DNA of 38,674 bases, taken from JAWWBN01 sp033720955 (lineage in GTDB: Bacteria > Acidobacteriota > Thermoanaerobaculia > Multivoradales > JAHEKO01). Made by a program: the position numbers and the translations under genes. The notes beneath the pieces were generated by a model that did no database searches, was not told where the DNA came from, and worked only from the letters and a program-made list of their open reading frames with translations. Positions 16,003 to 24,276 of the stretch are shown here, in pieces. Numbering within the stretch: position 1 is the stretch's first letter; each line of letters starts with the position of its first letter. The stretch covers positions 1 through 38,674 of the forward strand of contig JAWWBN010000007.1 in NCBI GenBank assembly GCA_033720955.1, read 5' to 3'.

Positions 16003-17061
16003 CTACTCGTTCGCCTTGCGCAGCGCCAGCCCCACCGAGACCGCCAGCATGGGGGCGATCGACTGCAGCCAGTCGTTGTCGAAATCGCTCGGCCGGTAGT
16101 GCACCCTCCGCAGCGGGTTCATGATCTCGGTGTGCACCCCGAAGCGCTCCTCCAGCACCTGCTGCAGGTTCGGGGTCAGGGCGCAGCCGCCCGAGAGCAC
16201 CATGTCGGTGACCCGGTCGTCGGCCGAGGTCGCCGCGAAGAAGTCGAACGTCTTGTGGATCTCGGCCGCCATCTCGGCCGAGACGGCGTCCAGCACGGCG
16301 CGCGCCTCGGCGGGCGAGCAGCCCTGGATGGCCTCCCCCTGCTTCAGACGCTCGGCCTGGTCGAAGGAGAGGCTGAACTCGCGCTGCAGCGCCTCGGTGA
16401 ACTGGTTGCCGCCGAAGGAGATGTCGCGCCAGAAGACGGTAGTGCCGCGGGCCAGGATGTTGATGGTGGTCACCCCGGCGCCCATGTTGGCCAGCGCCAC
16501 GACCTTGTGCGGGTCCATGCTGTAGGAGAGCTCGTAGGCGTTCTGCACGGCGAAGGCGTCGACGTCCACCAGCGCCGGCTGACGCCCGGCCTGGCTGATC
16601 ACCGAGACGTAGTCGTTGACCTTGTCCCGCTTGACCGCCACGAGGAGGACCTCCATGGCGTCGCGCTGCACGTCCTCGTCGGAGAGGACCACGTAGTCGA
16701 GCCGCACGTCGTTGATGTCGAAGGGGATGTACTGCTCGGCCTCCCACTGGATCGACTCGGCGAGCTCCTCCGCCGGCACCGCCGGCACCTGGATCTTCTT
16801 GATGATCACCGAGTGGCCGGAGACCGAGGTGGCGAACTGGGACGCCTTGACGCCGCTCTCGTCGGTCAGCTTGTTGATGGCGTCGACCACCAGGGAGGAG
16901 TCCATGATGGAGCCGTCGACGATGGCCTCGGGGGAGAGCGGCTCGATCCCCACCCTCTGGAGGTGGAACTCCCCCGCTTTGCGCTCCTTGAGCTCCACCA
17001 GCTTCACCGACGAGCTGCCGATGTCGAGACCCACGACGCCTTTGGACCGGCTAAAGAACAC
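16003..17061 (-). CDS. pilM: Type IV pilus actin-like ATPase PilM
   Basis: A 352-residue cytoplasmic protein of the actin/FtsA fold. Seen are the first phosphate loop GLDIGSSSVKLVEL (11-24), VPAVPAEEL, QWEAEQYIPFDI, the second phosphate region ANMGAGVTTI and the adenosine-site SGGCAL. PilM binds the PilN tail and connects the alignment complex to the motor. GTG at 17061 is preceded by AGGTGAGG, a strong ribosome site that decides the start. It is the first gene of the minus-strand pilMNOPQ operon, with a promoter about 65-95 bp upstream. Confidence 0.96.
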   Translation of the reverse strand: MFFSRSKGVVGLDIGSSSVKLVELKERKAGEFHLQRVGIEPLSPEAIVDGSIMDSSLVVDAINKLTDESGVKASQFATSVSGHSVIIKKIQVPAVPAEELAESIQWEAEQYIPFDINDVRLDYVVLSDEDVQRDAMEVLLVAVKRDKVNDYVSVISQAGRQPALVDVDAFAVQNAYELSYSMDPHKVVALANMGAGVTTINILARGTTVFWRDISFGGNQFTEALQREFSLSFDQAERLKQGEAIQGCSPAEARAVLDAVSAEMAAEIHKTFDFFAATSADDRVTDMVLSGGCALTPNLQQVLEERFGVHTEIMNPLRRVHYRPSDFDNDWLQSIAPMLAVSVGLALRKANE

Positions 17062-17082
17062 GCCTCACCTGTTCCAGAAAAA

Positions 17083-17120
17083 CGTAACGCTCATGCTGAT
17101 TTACGCTACTTATGGCTACT
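17083..17120. promoter_or_regulatory. Small repeats in the pilM leader: possible operator
   Basis: CGTAA (17083-17087) and TTACG (17101-17105) form an inverted repeat with a 13-bp spacer, and GCTACT occurs twice (17105-17110 and 17115-17120), 10 bp apart, about one helical turn. They lie downstream of the likely pilM transcription start in an unusually A/T-rich patch. A binding site for a regulator of the pil operon is a guess. Confidence 0.25.
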
Positions 17121-17127
17121 GATCGGC

Positions 17128-17157
17128 AAGCTAGCAAGAATGTGCGACAGGTGTCAA
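17128..17157 (-). promoter_or_regulatory. Promoter of pilMNOPQ
   Basis: Minus-strand TTGACA (17152-17157, perfect -35), an 18-bp spacer and TAGCTT (17128-17133) preceded by TGC as an extended -10. The start of transcription would be near 17121, giving a leader of about 60 nt to the GTG of pilM. A sigma-54 reading was tested and does not fit the required spacing. Confidence 0.55.
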
Positions 17158-17189
17158 GGGAACCGGCGCGCGGGTCGTCGGGCCGCGGA

Positions 17190-17219
17190 TTGCCCCGGCG
17201 GGGCCCGATCTGCTAACCT
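17190..17219 (+). promoter_or_regulatory. Promoter of rpmB
   Basis: TTGCCC (17190-17195), an 18-bp spacer and TAACCT (17214-17219) preceded by TGC (extended -10). Transcription would start near 17226, leaving a leader of only about 18 nt. It diverges from the pilM promoter 33 bp away. Confidence 0.4.
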
Positions 17220-17234
17220 CCGCCTCTTCGGAGG
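17217..17234 (+). promoter_or_regulatory. rpmB: Hairpin covering the rpmB ribosome-binding site
   Basis: CCTCCG and CGGAGG form a perfect 6-bp stem with a 6-nt loop. The right arm contains the GGAGG of the rpmB ribosome site (8 nt before the ATG at 17244); a second AGAGG at 17236-17240 stays free. The hairpin could control translation only if transcription begins upstream of 17217. Confidence 0.3.
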
Positions 17235-17243
17235 AAGAGGATC

Positions 17244-17471
17244 ATGTCGAAAGAGTGTGCGATCTGCGGCAAATCGACGGTCACCGGCCGTCAGGTGAGC
17301 CATGCCCATAACGTCAGCGCGAGGACCTTCAAGCCCAACCTGCAGCGGGTGAGGGCCCTGGTGGACGGGACCACGCGGCGCATCCTGGTGTGCACCCGCT
17401 GTCTGCGCAGCGGACGGGTCACCAAGGCGCCGATGCGCGACTGGCAGCCCGACGCGCCCTCGGGCGCCTGA
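17244..17471 (+). CDS. rpmB: 50S ribosomal protein L28
   Basis: A 75-residue ribosomal protein with the L28 start MSKECAICGK, SHAHNVS and the basic stretch FKPNLQRVR. Two CxxC pairs (CAIC at 6-9 and CTRC near 52-55) mark it as the zinc-binding form. GGAGGAAGAGG precedes the ATG. It stands alone on the plus strand between the divergent pil operon and the convergent rel gene, whose stop is 36 nt away. Confidence 0.95.
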   Translation: MSKECAICGKSTVTGRQVSHAHNVSARTFKPNLQRVRALVDGTTRRILVCTRCLRSGRVTKAPMRDWQPDAPSGA

Positions 17472-17507
17472 CCTCGGCGCCTCGCCCCGGCCCGACTCTC
17501 CGGTCCC

Positions 17508-19748
17508 TCAGCCCGACGGCTGCGGCGATCCCCGCAGCGGCCCCTGCTTGCGGCTGACGTCGATCACCCCGGCCACCGCCTCGATCCCCTCGCGGATCTT
17601 GCGCAGGTGCTTCTGGTCGCGGACCTCCATGACCACCTCGATCAGGCCGCGTCCGGTCTCGATGGCCTCGGCCTCGATCTGGCGGATGTTGGCGCCGTTC
17701 TTGGCCACCACCTCGGTCAACCGGGCGAGCATCCCCGGCCGGTCCTCGGTCACGATGTCCAGCACCACCGGGTAGACCTCGTCGCGCGGCTTGGCCCAGG
17801 TCACCTCGATCTCCCGCTCCGGGTTGTAGAGGAGGTTCTCGACGTTCTTGCAGCGGGCCGAGTGGACCGAGACCCCGCGGCCCCGGGTGATGAAGCCCAC
17901 GATCTCCTCGCCGGGGAGGGGGTTGCAGCACTTGGCCAGGTAGGCCAGCAGGTCGCCGTGGCCGCGGACGCTCACCGCGCTGCTGCCGAAGGGCAGCACC
18001 CGGTTGACCACCTGGCGCAGCCGCCCCGGCTCCTCCTCCTGGGCGAGCTGCTCCTCGCTCAAGACCCGCGACGCCACCACCTGCGCCGAGAGGGTGCCGA
18101 AGCCGATGCGGCTCAACATGTCCTCGACCCGCGCCAGCCCCTCGGAGGTGAGGTACTCCTGGAGGGCCTCCGACTCGTAGACCCGCTTGGGCGCCACCCG
18201 GTAGCGCCGCAGCTCCTTCTCCAGCGCCCGCCGGCCGATCTCCATCGACTCCTTCTTCTGCTGCGCGTTGAGCCAGTTGCGGATCTTGCTCTTGGCCCGC
18301 GAGGTGACCACGTACTGGAGCCAGTCGCGCTTGGGCTCGCCCCGCTTCTTGGTGAGGATCTCGACGATGTCGCCGTTCTGGAGCGGCGTCTTGAGCGGCA
18401 CCATGCGGCCGTTGACCAGCGCGCCGACGCAGCCGTGGCCCACCTCGGTGTGGATCCGGTAGGCGAAGTCCAGGGGGGTGGCGCCGCGCGGGAAGGAGAA
18501 GACGTCGCCCTTGGGGCTGAAGGCGTAGACCTCGTCGGGGTAGAGATCCACCTTCAAGGTGGCCAGGAAGTTGCGCGGGTCCGGCACCTCCTTCTGCCAC
18601 TCGAGAAGCTGCCGCAGCCAGACGATGCCGGCGTCCACCGTGCTCTTGCTCTCCTGCCCGTGCTTGTACCGCCAGTGCGCCGCGATGCCCTGCTCCGCCA
18701 CCCGGTCCATCTCCGCGGTCCGGATCTGCACCTCGAACGGCTCTCCCTCGCGCGCCAGCACCGTGGTGTGCAGCGACTGGTACATGTTGGGCTTCGGCAT
18801 CGCGATGTAGTCCTTGAACCGCCCCGGCACCGGCCGCCAGTTCTGGTGGACCACCCCCAGGGCGGCGTAGCAGTCCTGGGTCCGCTCGGTGATGATCCGG
18901 TAGGCGAGATAGTCGTAGAGGCCGCTGATGTCGATGCCGCGCTGACGCAGCTTGCGGTAGATCGACCGCAGGTGCTTCACCCGGGAGCCGATCTCGGCCT
19001 CGATGCCGGCCTCCCGCAGCCGCCGCCGAAGCTGGTCGCGGATCCGGTGGGTCATCCCCTTGGACACCTTCATCCGCTGCTGCAGACCGGTGACCAGCTC
19101 GGCGTAGCGCTCCGGCTGGAGGTGGTAGAAGGCGAGGTCCTCGAGCTCCCCCTGCACCTTCGACATCCCCAGCCGGTGGGCGATCGGGGCGTAGATCTCC
19201 ATGGTCTCCCGCGAGATCCGCTCCCGCGCTTCGGCCGGCATGTGCTCGAGGGTCATCATGTTGTGGAGACGATCCGCCAGCTTGACCAGGATGACCCGGA
19301 TGTCCTCCACCGAGGCCAGGATCAGCTTGCGGAAGGTCTCCGCCTGGACCTGGTCCTTGCGCACGTACTCGTGGCGGCCGATCTTCGTGACCCCGTCGAC
19401 CAGCTCGGCGATCTCGTCGCCGAAGCGCTCGGCCAGCACCTCGGGCGAGGTGAGGGTGTCCTCGAGCACGTCGTGGAGCATCCCCACCGCCACGCACAGC
19501 TCGTCGAACCCCCAATCGGCCAGCAGATAGGCGACGTAGAGGGGGTGGGTGAAGTAGGGCTCCCCGGAGCGCCGCTTCTGGTCCTTGTGGCGCTCGAGCG
19601 AGAAGTCGTGGGTCGAGCGGATCAGCTCCTCGTCGAACGAGCGCTCCTGCCTCTCCAGGCAGGAGATCACCGCGGCGAGGTCGATCTTGGCGCGCGGGGT
19701 GAAAGGGGGCGGCGCCGTCTTTCTCGATCGATTGAGGGCAGCCGCCAT
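17508..19748 (-). CDS. rel: Bifunctional (p)ppGpp synthetase/hydrolase Rel
   Basis: A 746-residue RelA/SpoT homologue making and degrading (p)ppGpp. The hydrolase domain is intact: FTHP (His68), HDVLED (92-97) and ADRLHN (158-163). The synthetase domain has YDYLAYRI near 278-285 and the RFKD motif (310-313), the version found in bifunctional enzymes rather than the ExDD of RelA. A TGS domain (VFSFPRGATPLDFAY), a zinc/conserved-cysteine helical region (AKCCNPLPGEEIVGF) and a C-terminal ACT domain (VTEDRPGMLARLTEVV) follow. ATG at 19748. A TATAAT lies 100 nt upstream. The order tgt-yajC-secD-secF-rel is widely conserved. Confidence 0.96.
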   Translation of the reverse strand: MAAALNRSRKTAPPPFTPRAKIDLAAVISCLERQERSFDEELIRSTHDFSLERHKDQKRRSGEPYFTHPLYVAYLLADWGFDELCVAVGMLHDVLEDTLTSPEVLAERFGDEIAELVDGVTKIGRHEYVRKDQVQAETFRKLILASVEDIRVILVKLADRLHNMMTLEHMPAEARERISRETMEIYAPIAHRLGMSKVQGELEDLAFYHLQPERYAELVTGLQQRMKVSKGMTHRIRDQLRRRLREAGIEAEIGSRVKHLRSIYRKLRQRGIDISGLYDYLAYRIITERTQDCYAALGVVHQNWRPVPGRFKDYIAMPKPNMYQSLHTTVLAREGEPFEVQIRTAEMDRVAEQGIAAHWRYKHGQESKSTVDAGIVWLRQLLEWQKEVPDPRNFLATLKVDLYPDEVYAFSPKGDVFSFPRGATPLDFAYRIHTEVGHGCVGALVNGRMVPLKTPLQNGDIVEILTKKRGEPKRDWLQYVVTSRAKSKIRNWLNAQQKKESMEIGRRALEKELRRYRVAPKRVYESEALQEYLTSEGLARVEDMLSRIGFGTLSAQVVASRVLSEEQLAQEEEPGRLRQVVNRVLPFGSSAVSVRGHGDLLAYLAKCCNPLPGEEIVGFITRGRGVSVHSARCKNVENLLYNPEREIEVTWAKPRDEVYPVVLDIVTEDRPGMLARLTEVVAKNGANIRQIEAEAIETGRGLIEVVMEVRDQKHLRKIREGIEAVAGVIDVSRKQGPLRGSPQPSG

Positions 19749-19849
19749 GGGATCCTCGAGGGCGCCACCGCGCCGCCGGGGGCCGGGCGCGACGGCGGTG
19801 GATGCACCCCTCCGGCGCCGGCCGCCCGAGTGGCACGGGGGCCGGAAGA

Positions 19850-19855
19850 ATTATA
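19850..19855 (-). promoter_or_regulatory. Perfect TATAAT upstream of rel
   Basis: The minus strand carries TATAAT just after the secF stop, 101 nt before the rel ATG and embedded in about 80% GC sequence. No convincing -35 hexamer stands 16-18 bp upstream. It suggests that rel can be transcribed separately from secDF, with a leader of about 95 nt. Confidence 0.45.
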
Positions 19856-19869
19856 GGCGCCCGAGCGCG

Positions 19870-21054
19870 CTATGCCGCCCTGGCCTCGCGCCGCCGCGAG
19901 CGGGCGTCGCGCCCGAAGACGTTCTCCCAGAGGATGGTGAACGGGCTCGCCACGTAGATCGAGGAGTAGGTGCCCACCAGCACGCCGACGGTGAGAATGA
20001 ACGCGAAGCCCCGCAGGACGTCGCCGCCGATGAAGAGCAGGCTGCCGACCGCCAGGAGCGTGGTGCCGGAGGTCAGGATGGTCCGGCTCAGGGTCTGGTT
20101 GATGCTCTGGTTCATGGTCTCGACCAGCGGCACGCGGCGCTTGCGGCGCAGGTTCTCGCGCACCCGGTCGAAGACCACCACCGTGTCGTTCACCGAGTAG
20201 CCCACCAGGGTCAGGAAGGCCGCGATGGTGGTCAGGTTCAGCTCGTACTCGGCCCAGGCGTAGAAGCCCAGCACGATCATCACGTCGTGGAAGACCGCCA
20301 CCAGGGCGCCGATCCCGAAGCGCAGCTCGAAGCGGAACCAGATGTAGGCCAGCATGCCCAGCAGGGAGAGCACGACGGCCGCGATGCCCTTGCCCCGCAG
20401 CTCGCGTCCGATCTGCGGCCCGACGTTCTCCGAGCCGAGCACCGCCAGCTCGCCCAGCGAGGCCGAGCGGCGGAGCTCGGCGACCACGGCGTCGCTGACC
20501 CCCTCGGCGCTCTCGAGCTGGGCGAAGTCGGAGATCAGGCCGAGGTCGCGGCGCACCTGGAGGACCTCCCTGCCGACATTCTCGTAGTAGGCGCGCGCCG
20601 CCTCGGTGTCGCCGTCGTCGGCGAGCCGGCCGTCCGGGTCGGCCGCCAGCAGCAGCTCGCCCACCGCCAGGTGCCCGATCCGGTTGAGGTCGTTCGCGCC
20701 GCCGGCCGGATACCGCTCCTCCAGGGCGGCGAGCACCCGCTCGCGGCTCCCCTCCTCGGTGCCCTCGACCGTCGGCGTCTTGATGATCACCTCGTGCGAG
20801 CCCTCCTCGCCGAACTGCTGGATCTGGGCGTCGTCCACGCCCGCCTCGAGGACCAGCGCGCGCAGCTCGTCGATCTCCACCGGCTGGGCGAACTTCACCG
20901 TGACCTGGGTCCCGCCGGCGAAGTCGATGCCCAGGTTCAGCCGTCCGTGGACGAAGATGGCGAGGACCGAGAGGATGATCATCACCGCCGAGACCGCGAC
21001 GAAGATGCCGCGGTACCTCATGAAGTCGATCTTCGGGTTTCTCAGAATCTCCAT
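19870..21054 (-). CDS. secF: Protein translocase subunit SecF
   Basis: A 394-residue inner-membrane protein of the SecDF complex, which uses the proton gradient to pull exported proteins across. It has an N-terminal membrane segment (about 14-36), LGIDFAGGTQVTV, a periplasmic domain, then five membrane segments with GYSVNDTVVVFDRVREN, the RND-type core. The usual length is about 300-320; the extra length lies in the periplasmic part (about 55-220). ATG at 21054, 12 nt after the secD stop. Confidence 0.95.
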   Translation of the reverse strand: MEILRNPKIDFMRYRGIFVAVSAVMIILSVLAIFVHGRLNLGIDFAGGTQVTVKFAQPVEIDELRALVLEAGVDDAQIQQFGEEGSHEVIIKTPTVEGTEEGSRERVLAALEERYPAGGANDLNRIGHLAVGELLLAADPDGRLADDGDTEAARAYYENVGREVLQVRRDLGLISDFAQLESAEGVSDAVVAELRRSASLGELAVLGSENVGPQIGRELRGKGIAAVVLSLLGMLAYIWFRFELRFGIGALVAVFHDVMIVLGFYAWAEYELNLTTIAAFLTLVGYSVNDTVVVFDRVRENLRRKRRVPLVETMNQSINQTLSRTILTSGTTLLAVGSLLFIGGDVLRGFAFILTVGVLVGTYSSIYVASPFTILWENVFGRDARSRRREARAA

Positions 21055-21066
21055 GGGAAGAACTCC

Positions 21067-22644
21067 TCAGATCGAGAGCCGCTCGACCTTGCGCCGGCGG
21101 GACAGGAGAAGGTCGAAGACCCAGCGGCTGACGAAGATCGCCGTGAACAGAGAGGCCAGGATGCCGATGGACAGGGTGACCGCGAAGCCGCGGATGGGGC
21201 CGGTGCCGAACTGGAAGAGGAAGAGCGCGGCGATCAGGGTGGTGATGTTGGCGTCCAGGACCGACGACAGCGCCTTGCCGAAGCCGGCGTCCACCGCCGA
21301 CTTGACGGTGCGCCCGTGCCGCAGCTCCTCGCGGATGCGCTCGAAGACCAGCACGTTGGCGTCCACGGCCATGCCGATGGTCAGGATGATGCCGGCGATG
21401 CCCGGCAGGGTGAGGGTGGCGCCGAAGTAGGCCAGCGCCCCGAAGATCACCACGATGTTGAGCCCCAGCGCCAGGATGGCGTTGAGACCGGTCAGACGGT
21501 AGACCACCAGCATGGCCAGGACCACCAGGGCGAGGCCCGTCAGACCGGCCCGGAGGCCCTTCTCGATCGAGTCCTGGCCCAGCGAGGGCCCGACGGTGCG
21601 GTCTTCGAGATAGGTGATCCCCGCCGGCAGGGCGCCCGACCGCAGCACCGTCGAGAGGTCCTCGACCTCCTGCCGGGTGAAGCCGCCCTCGATGAGGCCG
21701 GAGTCGGCGATTCGCGCCTTGATCCGCGGCGCCGACTGCACCTTGCCGTCGAGCACGATGGCCAGCCCCTTGTTGATGTTCGCGGCGGTCACGTCGGCGA
21801 AGATGCGCCCGCCCTCGCCGGTGAGGAAGAAGTTCACCACCGGCTGGTTGAACTCGCCCAGCCCCGGCCGCGCCGTCTTCAGGTCGCGTCCGGTGATCAC
21901 CGGCCGGTCCTGGACGGCGTAGTACTGCTCGCCGACCACGTTGCCCTCCGGGTCGCGCACCTCGCCGCTCATGATCTCGAGGCCGGGGGGGAGCTGCCCG
22001 CCGTAGTTGGCGAGGATCTGCTCGCGGGTCGGCACGCCGCCGCCGCCCGTCGGGAACTCCACCAGCCGGAACTCCAGGAAGGCGGTGTTCTTGATCAGCG
22101 ACTTGACCCGCTCCGGGTCGTCCACTCCGGGGAGCTGGACCGAGAGGCGGTCGCCCTCCAGCCCCAGGCGCTGGATGACCGGCTCGGCCACCCCGAAGGC
22201 GTCCACCCGGTTGCGGATGGTCTGCAGCGCCTGCTCCACCGCCAGGTTGCGGATCTCGGCCAGGTTGGAGGGACGCATGTCGAAGCGCAGGGTCTCGCCG
22301 ACGCGGGTCCACTCCCAGCCGGGGAGGTACTGGTCGACGATGTCGCCGATCTCGCCGTCCGCCGAGGCCGGAACGCCCCGCAGCACGAAGCGGGTGTCCG
22401 AGGGCTGCTCGGCCGCCGGCGAGCCGCCGAGGCCGCGGTCGCGGACCTCCTCCATCAGCCGGTCCAGGTCCTTGTTCGCTTCGGACCGCACGGCGTCGGC
22501 GGACTCGACCTGCAGCACCAGGTGGATGCCGCCCTGGAGGTCGAGCCCCAGGTTCACCGACTCGTCCACCGGATGGGCCGACCAGGCGGCCATGCCGACC
22601 ACGGCGGCGATCAGCAGGCCGCGCAGCAGCAGGGGATTCTTCAT
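21067..22644 (-). CDS. secD: Protein translocase subunit SecD
   Basis: A 525-residue partner of SecF. It has an N-terminal membrane segment, LGLDLQGGIHLVLQV (family D1 motif), a periplasmic P1 region with IRNRVDAFGVAEPVIQ, the D3 region LGEFNQPVVNFFLTGEG, and six membrane segments ending with GMAVDANVLVFERIREEL. ATG at 22644 overlaps the yajC stop as ATGA, so translation is coupled. Length is normal for unfused SecD. Confidence 0.96.
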   Translation of the reverse strand: MKNPLLLRGLLIAAVVGMAAWSAHPVDESVNLGLDLQGGIHLVLQVESADAVRSEANKDLDRLMEEVRDRGLGGSPAAEQPSDTRFVLRGVPASADGEIGDIVDQYLPGWEWTRVGETLRFDMRPSNLAEIRNLAVEQALQTIRNRVDAFGVAEPVIQRLGLEGDRLSVQLPGVDDPERVKSLIKNTAFLEFRLVEFPTGGGGVPTREQILANYGGQLPPGLEIMSGEVRDPEGNVVGEQYYAVQDRPVITGRDLKTARPGLGEFNQPVVNFFLTGEGGRIFADVTAANINKGLAIVLDGKVQSAPRIKARIADSGLIEGGFTRQEVEDLSTVLRSGALPAGITYLEDRTVGPSLGQDSIEKGLRAGLTGLALVVLAMLVVYRLTGLNAILALGLNIVVIFGALAYFGATLTLPGIAGIILTIGMAVDANVLVFERIREELRHGRTVKSAVDAGFGKALSSVLDANITTLIAALFLFQFGTGPIRGFAVTLSIGILASLFTAIFVSRWVFDLLLSRRRKVERLSI

Positions 22645-22964
22645 TTCGAGGTCGCCTCCTCCTGGCCTTCGAGACCGGCGATGGCGGACCGGGCCACCCG
22701 GACCCGCACGTTGTCGGCGATCTTGAGCAGGATCTCGCCCTCCTTCACCGCCGCGACCTGGCCGTAGACGCCGCCGGTGGTGAGCACCCGGTCGCCCTTC
22801 TTCAGGTTCTGGATCATGGCCTGCAGCGCCTTCTGGCGCCGCCGGGCGGGCGCGATCAGCAGGAAGTAGAAGATGCCGAAGATGATCAGCAGCGGCGCCA
22901 GTTGGACGAAGGCGGCGGACATGCCCCCTTCGGCAAAGGCGACGGTGGTGAATGCGGCGTTCAT
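22641..22964 (-). CDS. yajC: Preprotein translocase subunit YajC
   Basis: A 107-residue protein with one membrane helix (about 20-38, PLLIIFGIFYFLLI), the typical basic turn PARRRQKALQ, then a small SH3-like domain (LKKGDRVLTTGGVYGQVAAV). YajC associates with SecDF. The ATG at 22964 has a ribosome site GAGGAG upstream. It sits between tgt and secD. Confidence 0.95.
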   Translation of the reverse strand: MNAAFTTVAFAEGGMSAAFVQLAPLLIIFGIFYFLLIAPARRRQKALQAMIQNLKKGDRVLTTGGVYGQVAAVKEGEILLKIADNVRVRVARSAIAGLEGQEEATSK

Positions 22965-23035
22965 GCGTGACTCCTCTCGGCCGGCCGCTGCCCGCGCGGC
23001 TCCCCGGGTCGCGGTCCCGAGACCCTAGCGCGAGC

Positions 23036-23059
23036 GCGTCCAAGCTCTCGTTGGAACGC
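23036..23059 (-). terminator. Hairpin between tgt and yajC
   Basis: GCGTCCAA and TTGGAACGC pair as an 8-bp stem with one bulged base and a 7-nt loop, 18 nt past the tgt stop on the minus strand. No U-run follows. It may weaken read-through from tgt into yajC-secDF or protect the upstream message. Confidence 0.35.
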
Positions 23060-23076
23060 TCTGGCTCAGTTGCGGC

Positions 23077-24240
23077 TCAGCTTCGGGCTCGGTTACGGGG
23101 GAGGATCGGCTCGGGCGGCGGGTTCTCGGCGTCGCTCTCGGCCCCGTCCAGGTCGGCCCGACCGGCGAGCTCCGACAGCGTTCCGGAGGCGATAGCTTCC
23201 CTGAGATCCCCCATGAAGTCAAGATAGAAGCGGAGGTTGTGGGCGGTCGCCAGCAGCACTCCGGTGACCTCGCGGGACCGCAGCAGATGGTGGACGAGGG
23301 CCCGCGGCGTCCGGCGGCAGGTGGGGCAGCCGCACTCTTCGTCGATCGGGGCGGGATCGTCGCGGTAGCGGGCGTTCTTGATCCGGAGCGTCCCCCGCCG
23401 CGTGAAAAGCAGCCCGTGCCGCGCGTTCCGGGTGGGGATGACGCAGTCGAAGAGATCGACCCCCTGCGCCACGGCGTGCGCCAGATCCCCCGGCGTGCCC
23501 ATGCCCATCAGGTAGCGGGGCCGCTCCTCCGGCAGCTCGGGCGCCGTCACCTCCACCATGGCGCGGCGCTCCGGCTTGGGCTCGCCGACGCTGACGCCGC
23601 CGATGGCGTAGCCGTCGAAGCCGAGCTCGGCCAGCTCCTCGGCCGCCCGCCGGCGCAGGTCGGGAAAGACCCCGCCCTGGACGATGCCGAGGAGGCCGCG
23701 CCCGTCCGGGGAGGGCCAGACCCGCCGCGACCGCCGCGCCCACGCCGCGGTGCGCTCCACCCCCCGCTCGGCCGCCTCCCGCTCCACCGGCCAGGGCAGG
23801 CACTCGTCCAGCACCATCGCCAGGTCCACCCCCAGCCGGAGCTGCATCTCGACCACCGACTCCGGCGTGAAGCGCAGCTCGGCGCCGTCCACGTGGCTGC
23901 GGAAGGTGACGCCGTCGCCGTCCACGGTGGTCCGGTCGGCCAGGCTGAACACCTGGAACCCGCCGCTGTCGGTCAGGATGGGTCCCCGCCAGCCGCTGAA
24001 GGGGTGCAGCCCCCCGACCGCCTCGATGGCGTCGATCCCCGGGCGCAGCGCGAGGTGGTAGAGGTTCGCGAGCATCACCTGCGCCCCGGCCTCCTCGAGC
24101 TGCCACGGCGCCAGCCCCTTGACCGCCCCCAGGGTCCCCACGGGCATGAAGGCCGGGGTCTCGATGACCCCGTGCGCCGTCGTCAACCGGCCCAGCCGGG
24201 CGGCGCCGTCGCGGCGCGTGGTCTCGAATCCCAGGCTCAT
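23077..24240 (-). CDS. tgt: tRNA-guanine transglycosylase
   Basis: A 387-residue enzyme that exchanges guanine-34 of GUN anticodons for preQ1 in queuosine synthesis. Catalytic Asp91 lies in DSGGFQVFSL, the nucleophile Asp265 in FDCVIPTRNARHG, and the zinc site is Cys303, Cys305 and Cys308 (CGCPTC) with His334 in TAHN. All are intact. ATG at 24240; it lies 36 nt after lolA. The last about 30 residues are Pro/Glu/Asp-rich and extend past the family core. Confidence 0.96.
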   Translation of the reverse strand: MSLGFETTRRDGAARLGRLTTAHGVIETPAFMPVGTLGAVKGLAPWQLEEAGAQVMLANLYHLALRPGIDAIEAVGGLHPFSGWRGPILTDSGGFQVFSLADRTTVDGDGVTFRSHVDGAELRFTPESVVEMQLRLGVDLAMVLDECLPWPVEREAAERGVERTAAWARRSRRVWPSPDGRGLLGIVQGGVFPDLRRRAAEELAELGFDGYAIGGVSVGEPKPERRAMVEVTAPELPEERPRYLMGMGTPGDLAHAVAQGVDLFDCVIPTRNARHGLLFTRRGTLRIKNARYRDDPAPIDEECGCPTCRRTPRALVHHLLRSREVTGVLLATAHNLRFYLDFMGDLREAIASGTLSELAGRADLDGAESDAENPPPEPILPRNRARS

Positions 24241-24276
24241 GGGCGGGCGCCCCGCGGAGGGGGCGGTCGCGGAGTC

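Noticed and set aside
17128..17157. Sigma-54 promoter for pilM (CGCAC...TTGC).
   Set aside because: The -24/-12 spacing is one base short (nine bases between the dinucleotides) and the GG is missing; a TTGACA-18-extended -10 fits better.
17450..17507. Terminator between the convergent rpmB and rel genes.
   Set aside because: Only a short GCGCC/GGCGC stem inside the end of rpmB with no U-run; too weak to call.
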